Assembly (NCBI GenBank): GCA_030803735.1
Contig: JAURUC010000001.1
Coordinates: 877,501 to 941,500, forward strand
DNA: 64,000 nt
From: Actinopolyspora lacussalsi
Lineage (GTDB): Bacteria; Actinomycetota; Actinomycetes; Mycobacteriales; Pseudonocardiaceae
Reading direction: 5' to 3'
Shown: piece by piece, positions 61,695 through 64,000 of the stretch
Layout of the letters: each line of letters opens with the position of its first letter
Numbering within the stretch: the first letter of the stretch is position 1
The notes under the pieces: model-generated
Seen by the model: only the letters and a program-made list of their open reading frames with translations
Told to the model about the DNA's origin: nothing
Databases searched by the model: none
Position numbers and translations under genes: made by a program

Positions 61695-62672
61695 ATGGCA
61701 CGCACCACCCCACCACGCCCGGTGAACATGGCCGAGGTGTTTCCGGAACTGGCCGGGATGACCAGAACCACCACCAGGCTCCACCCCCGACGCGGCGACC
61801 CCACCGTGGAGCGGAGCTCGATCGGTGGGCCACTGCTGTGGCCCGTCGAGGAACCGTGGCCACACTGCCACGACTGTCACCACAACAAGTACCGTTTCGC
61901 GCCCGAGTTGACCTCGTTGCACGAGGTCCGAGCCGCACGCGGGCTCGCCACCGGCGAGCCGTGCCCGTTGTCGGCCGCGGATTTGGAAACGCTGCGGCGT
62001 TCGAGGGAAGGAGTCCCGGTAGCCGAGCACGCGCTCAGCCCGATGCCGTTGTTGCCCGTGGCGCAGCTCTACGCCACCGAGATCCCCGACCTGCTCTGCC
62101 CTCCGGGCGCCGATCTGCTGCAGGTGCTGTGGTGTCCTTTCGACCACGAGGACGACTACACCCCGAACGTGTGGTTGTACTGGCGCCGTGCGGCCGACAT
62201 CGAACAGGTGCTGCTGGAGCCACCGGAACCGGCCCTGGTGGTGGATGAAGAGTTCGTTCCTCACCCGTGTGTGCTCGATCCGGAGCGGGTCATCGAATTC
62301 CCACCGTCGCATCTGATTCCGCAGAACCTCGCGGAACGCATCCGCGAGTGGGAGCAGGAACGGCACATGGATTACGACGACGATCTGTCGATACCGCCCG
62401 GTTGGAAAGTGGGCGGTTGGGAATCGATGTGGACGTTCTGCGATCCGATTCCGCTGGGCTGCGAACAGTGCGGGGCCGACGTCGAACCGTTGCTGATGAT
62501 GGAAGGAGGGAACTTCACCTCCAGTTGGCGTGCCGTCGAGGACAACGCTGAGCTCGGTGAAGTTCCTGACCCGGAGAGCCACCCGGGGGTTCGGATCGGA
62601 CGTGGCTACACGCTGCAGATCTACTGCTGTAGCCGTGACCGGAGGCACCCCTGCGTCACCGCCATGCAGTAG
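61695..62672 (+). CDS. DUF1963-like protein, Cys-rich
   Basis: A 325-residue protein with the start of a YwqG/DUF1963-type fold (SSIGGPLLWPVEEPWPHCHDC, then LLPVAQLYATEIPDLLCPPGADLLQVLWCPFDH). Eleven or more Cys residues occur, including CHDC, CEQC and YCC, so a zinc site is likely. ATG 61695 was chosen; upstream in-frame sequence overlaps the SPFH terminator. Function unknown. Confidence 0.72.
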   Translation: MARTTPPRPVNMAEVFPELAGMTRTTTRLHPRRGDPTVERSSIGGPLLWPVEEPWPHCHDCHHNKYRFAPELTSLHEVRAARGLATGEPCPLSAADLETLRRSREGVPVAEHALSPMPLLPVAQLYATEIPDLLCPPGADLLQVLWCPFDHEDDYTPNVWLYWRRAADIEQVLLEPPEPALVVDEEFVPHPCVLDPERVIEFPPSHLIPQNLAERIREWEQERHMDYDDDLSIPPGWKVGGWESMWTFCDPIPLGCEQCGADVEPLLMMEGGNFTSSWRAVEDNAELGEVPDPESHPGVRIGRGYTLQIYCCSRDRRHPCVTAMQ

Positions 62673-62740
62673 CCGCGTGTCGCCCCCGGTGGTCCTGCCC
62701 GGTCGTGCCGGACCGGTGACACTGATCCCCGGGGTTTACC

Positions 62741-63364
62741 TTACCGGTCCGCTTCCGGGTCGGTGGACGGTTCGGAGGAGGGGCCGGTGGGCTCGGGGGA
62801 GTCCGCGGTGTGGGTGGGCAGCCCGCTGCGTACCGGCCGTTGCGGCCCGTCGACGCTGGAAAGCAGTCTGCTGTCCACGGGGCGCCCCTCGGGATCGACG
62901 GTCAGTACCGAGACCTCTCCCGTGGTCTCCAGCACGACCGCCTCGAGCTGTTCCAGGCGGGTGATCCCGGCCAGCCGCAGTTTCGCGTAGAGGTCGTTGC
63001 GGGTCATCTGCGCCTGGTCCAGGTTCTCGCGCAGTTCCCGGGAACCGTCCATGAGCAGCAACGGCCGGTTGTCGGTGACCCGTTCGACCCTGCGGAGCTT
63101 GCGCAGGTACGCCAGCAGGCTCTGCGTGATGAACAGCGCCGCCAGCGCGAACATGCCCTGCAGCAGCGACACCTCGGAACTGACCGCGGTGGTGGCGGTG
63201 ATCGACCCGAAGGCCACGGTGGCCGCGTAGTCGAAGTTCGTCATCTGTGAGAACGAACGCAGCCCGGCGATCCGGGAGAACGCGATCAGTGAAATGTAGA
63301 TCGACACTGTCGAGAGCGCCACGAGCGCCAGCGTCTGCCATGACACATGCAAACCATTGATCAC
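62741..63364 (-). CDS. DUF421 family membrane protein (YetF-like)
   Basis: A 207-residue protein with three N-terminal membrane helices (residues ~8-28, 45-65, 70-90) and a cytoplasmic DUF421 domain (DNRPLLLMDGSRELRENLDQAQMTRNDLYAKLRLAGITRLEQLEAVVLE). The last 40 residues are Pro/Ser/Glu-rich. GTG start. Converges on the DUF1963-like gene. Molecular function is unknown. Confidence 0.87.
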   Translation of the reverse strand: MINGLHVSWQTLALVALSTVSIYISLIAFSRIAGLRSFSQMTNFDYAATVAFGSITATTAVSSEVSLLQGMFALAALFITQSLLAYLRKLRRVERVTDNRPLLLMDGSRELRENLDQAQMTRNDLYAKLRLAGITRLEQLEAVVLETTGEVSVLTVDPEGRPVDSRLLSSVDGPQRPVRSGLPTHTADSPEPTGPSSEPSTDPEADR

Positions 63365-63559
63365 TTGCTGCCCCCTGGGCGGACCGGGAAGTTCCGCGAA
63401 CGATTCGAACTCTGCCGGCGCAAACTACCATCGGCCGAGGTCAACCGGTTTTCTCATGCGGCTCGATCGGCGAAAGTCGCGTGGCGGGAAGGACACGGTT
63501 CGCCGCTCCCGCCGTGGGGGACGGTGGGAAATTCGCGTGCGGCGTGGCAGCATCGATCG

Positions 63560-64000
63560 GGTGACCAGCAGCGGCACGGTATCGCGACATTTGGACGAAC
63601 TGGCCCGGTTGCGCCGGGTCCGGGACCGGATCGACCGGGAGTACGACCGGCCGCTGGACGTGGCAGCGCTCGCGCTGGGGGTGCACATGTCGGCAGGTCA
63701 CCTCAGTCGCGCGTTCCGTCGCGCCTACGGCGAGTCACCGTACTCCTACCTGATGACGCGGCGTATCGAGCGCGCGATGGCGTTGTTGCGTCGAGGCGAT
63801 CTCAGCGTCACCGAGGTCTGTTTCGCGGTCGGCTGCCGCTCGTTGGGCACCTTCAGCACGCGGTTCACCGAGCTGGTCGGCATGCCTCCCAGTGCTTACC
63901 GGCGCACCGCGACGCACAGCACGGCCGGTGTGCCCGCGTGCGTGGCCAAGCGGGTGAGCAGACCGATCAGGAATCGAGAAGCAGGGATCACCCCTCCGCA
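63560..64000 (+). CDS. AraC family transcriptional regulator (3' end outside window)
   Basis: 147 codons are open to the right edge. The two AraC helix-turn-helix units are complete (LDVAALALGVHMSAGHLSRAF and LSVTEVCFAVGCRSLGTFSTRF), joined by YGESPYSYLMTRRIERAM. The HTH is at the N-terminus and a CVAKRVSRPIRNRE-type tail follows, the type usually next to glyoxalase/VOC genes. A GTG start at 63560 is assumed; no ribosome-binding site is clear. The stop lies beyond the window. Confidence 0.85.

Overview
The window is a high-GC actinobacterial chromosome segment. Gene order matches Mycobacterium tuberculosis in two places: Rv1691-Rv1713 (TPR protein, HAD phosphatase, tlyA, nadK, recN, steA, steB/mctB, pyrG, NUDIX, xerD, parA, scpA, scpB, rluB-type, cmk, der) and Rv1479-Rv1488 (moxR, DUF58, VWA, fabG, inhA, hemH, Rv1486c-like, nfeD, SPFH). 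Protein style and extra genes (KhtTU-type antiporter, streptogrisin-type protease) point to a filamentous actinomycete such as Pseudonocardiales (Actinopolyspora/Saccharopolyspora-like). That placement is an inference from reading; no search was run. No IS element, prophage, CRISPR array or tRNA gene was found.

Layout. 1-2.3 kb: 3' part of a 23S rRNA gene, a 5S rRNA gene and a terminator. 2.5-24.6 kb: a long forward run of housekeeping genes for rRNA methylation, NAD phosphorylation, DNA repair, cell division, CTP synthesis, recombination, chromosome segregation and condensation, ribosome maturation and phospholipid synthesis. It is interrupted by a decayed steB and by a reverse-strand KhtT/KhtU antiporter pair. 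24.8-38 kb: a mixed accessory region, mostly on the reverse strand (S9 peptidase, nucleoside transporter, CutA, pterin dehydratase, polytopic membrane protein, hydrolase, SDR, GNAT remnant, MFS exporter with a divergent ArsR-type regulator, two small proteins). 38.3-44.4 kb: glutamate synthase gltBD. 44.9-48.6 kb: secreted serine protease, an Rrf2 regulator with its TSUP exporter, and a MobA-like enzyme. 48.9-61.5 kb: moxR-DUF58-VWA, a reverse-strand FAD/Fe-S dehydrogenase, the mycolate/FAS-II type pair fabG-inhA, ferrochelatase, DUF3097, and nfeD with its SPFH partner. 61.7-64 kb: DUF1963-like protein, DUF421 membrane protein and a truncated AraC regulator at the edge.

Main unusual points. 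(1) steB/mctB is broken: it has lost its membrane anchor and coiled-coil by an in-frame deletion and also carries a +1 frameshift, while its partner steA is intact. (2) A 41-bp AT-rich element (33/41 identical) occurs only in the leaders of gltBD and moxR, about 10.7 kb apart. (3) The rrf2-TSUP promoter carries a palindrome and two GTTGGAAA repeats exactly 30 bp apart. (4) The gltB leader has a perfect 14-bp palindrome. (5) Many genes lack a Shine-Dalgarno sequence and have a TAnnnT-type hexamer 7-8 bases before the start codon, which suggests leaderless transcripts; steA and nfeD share an 18-mer there that ends in the start codon.
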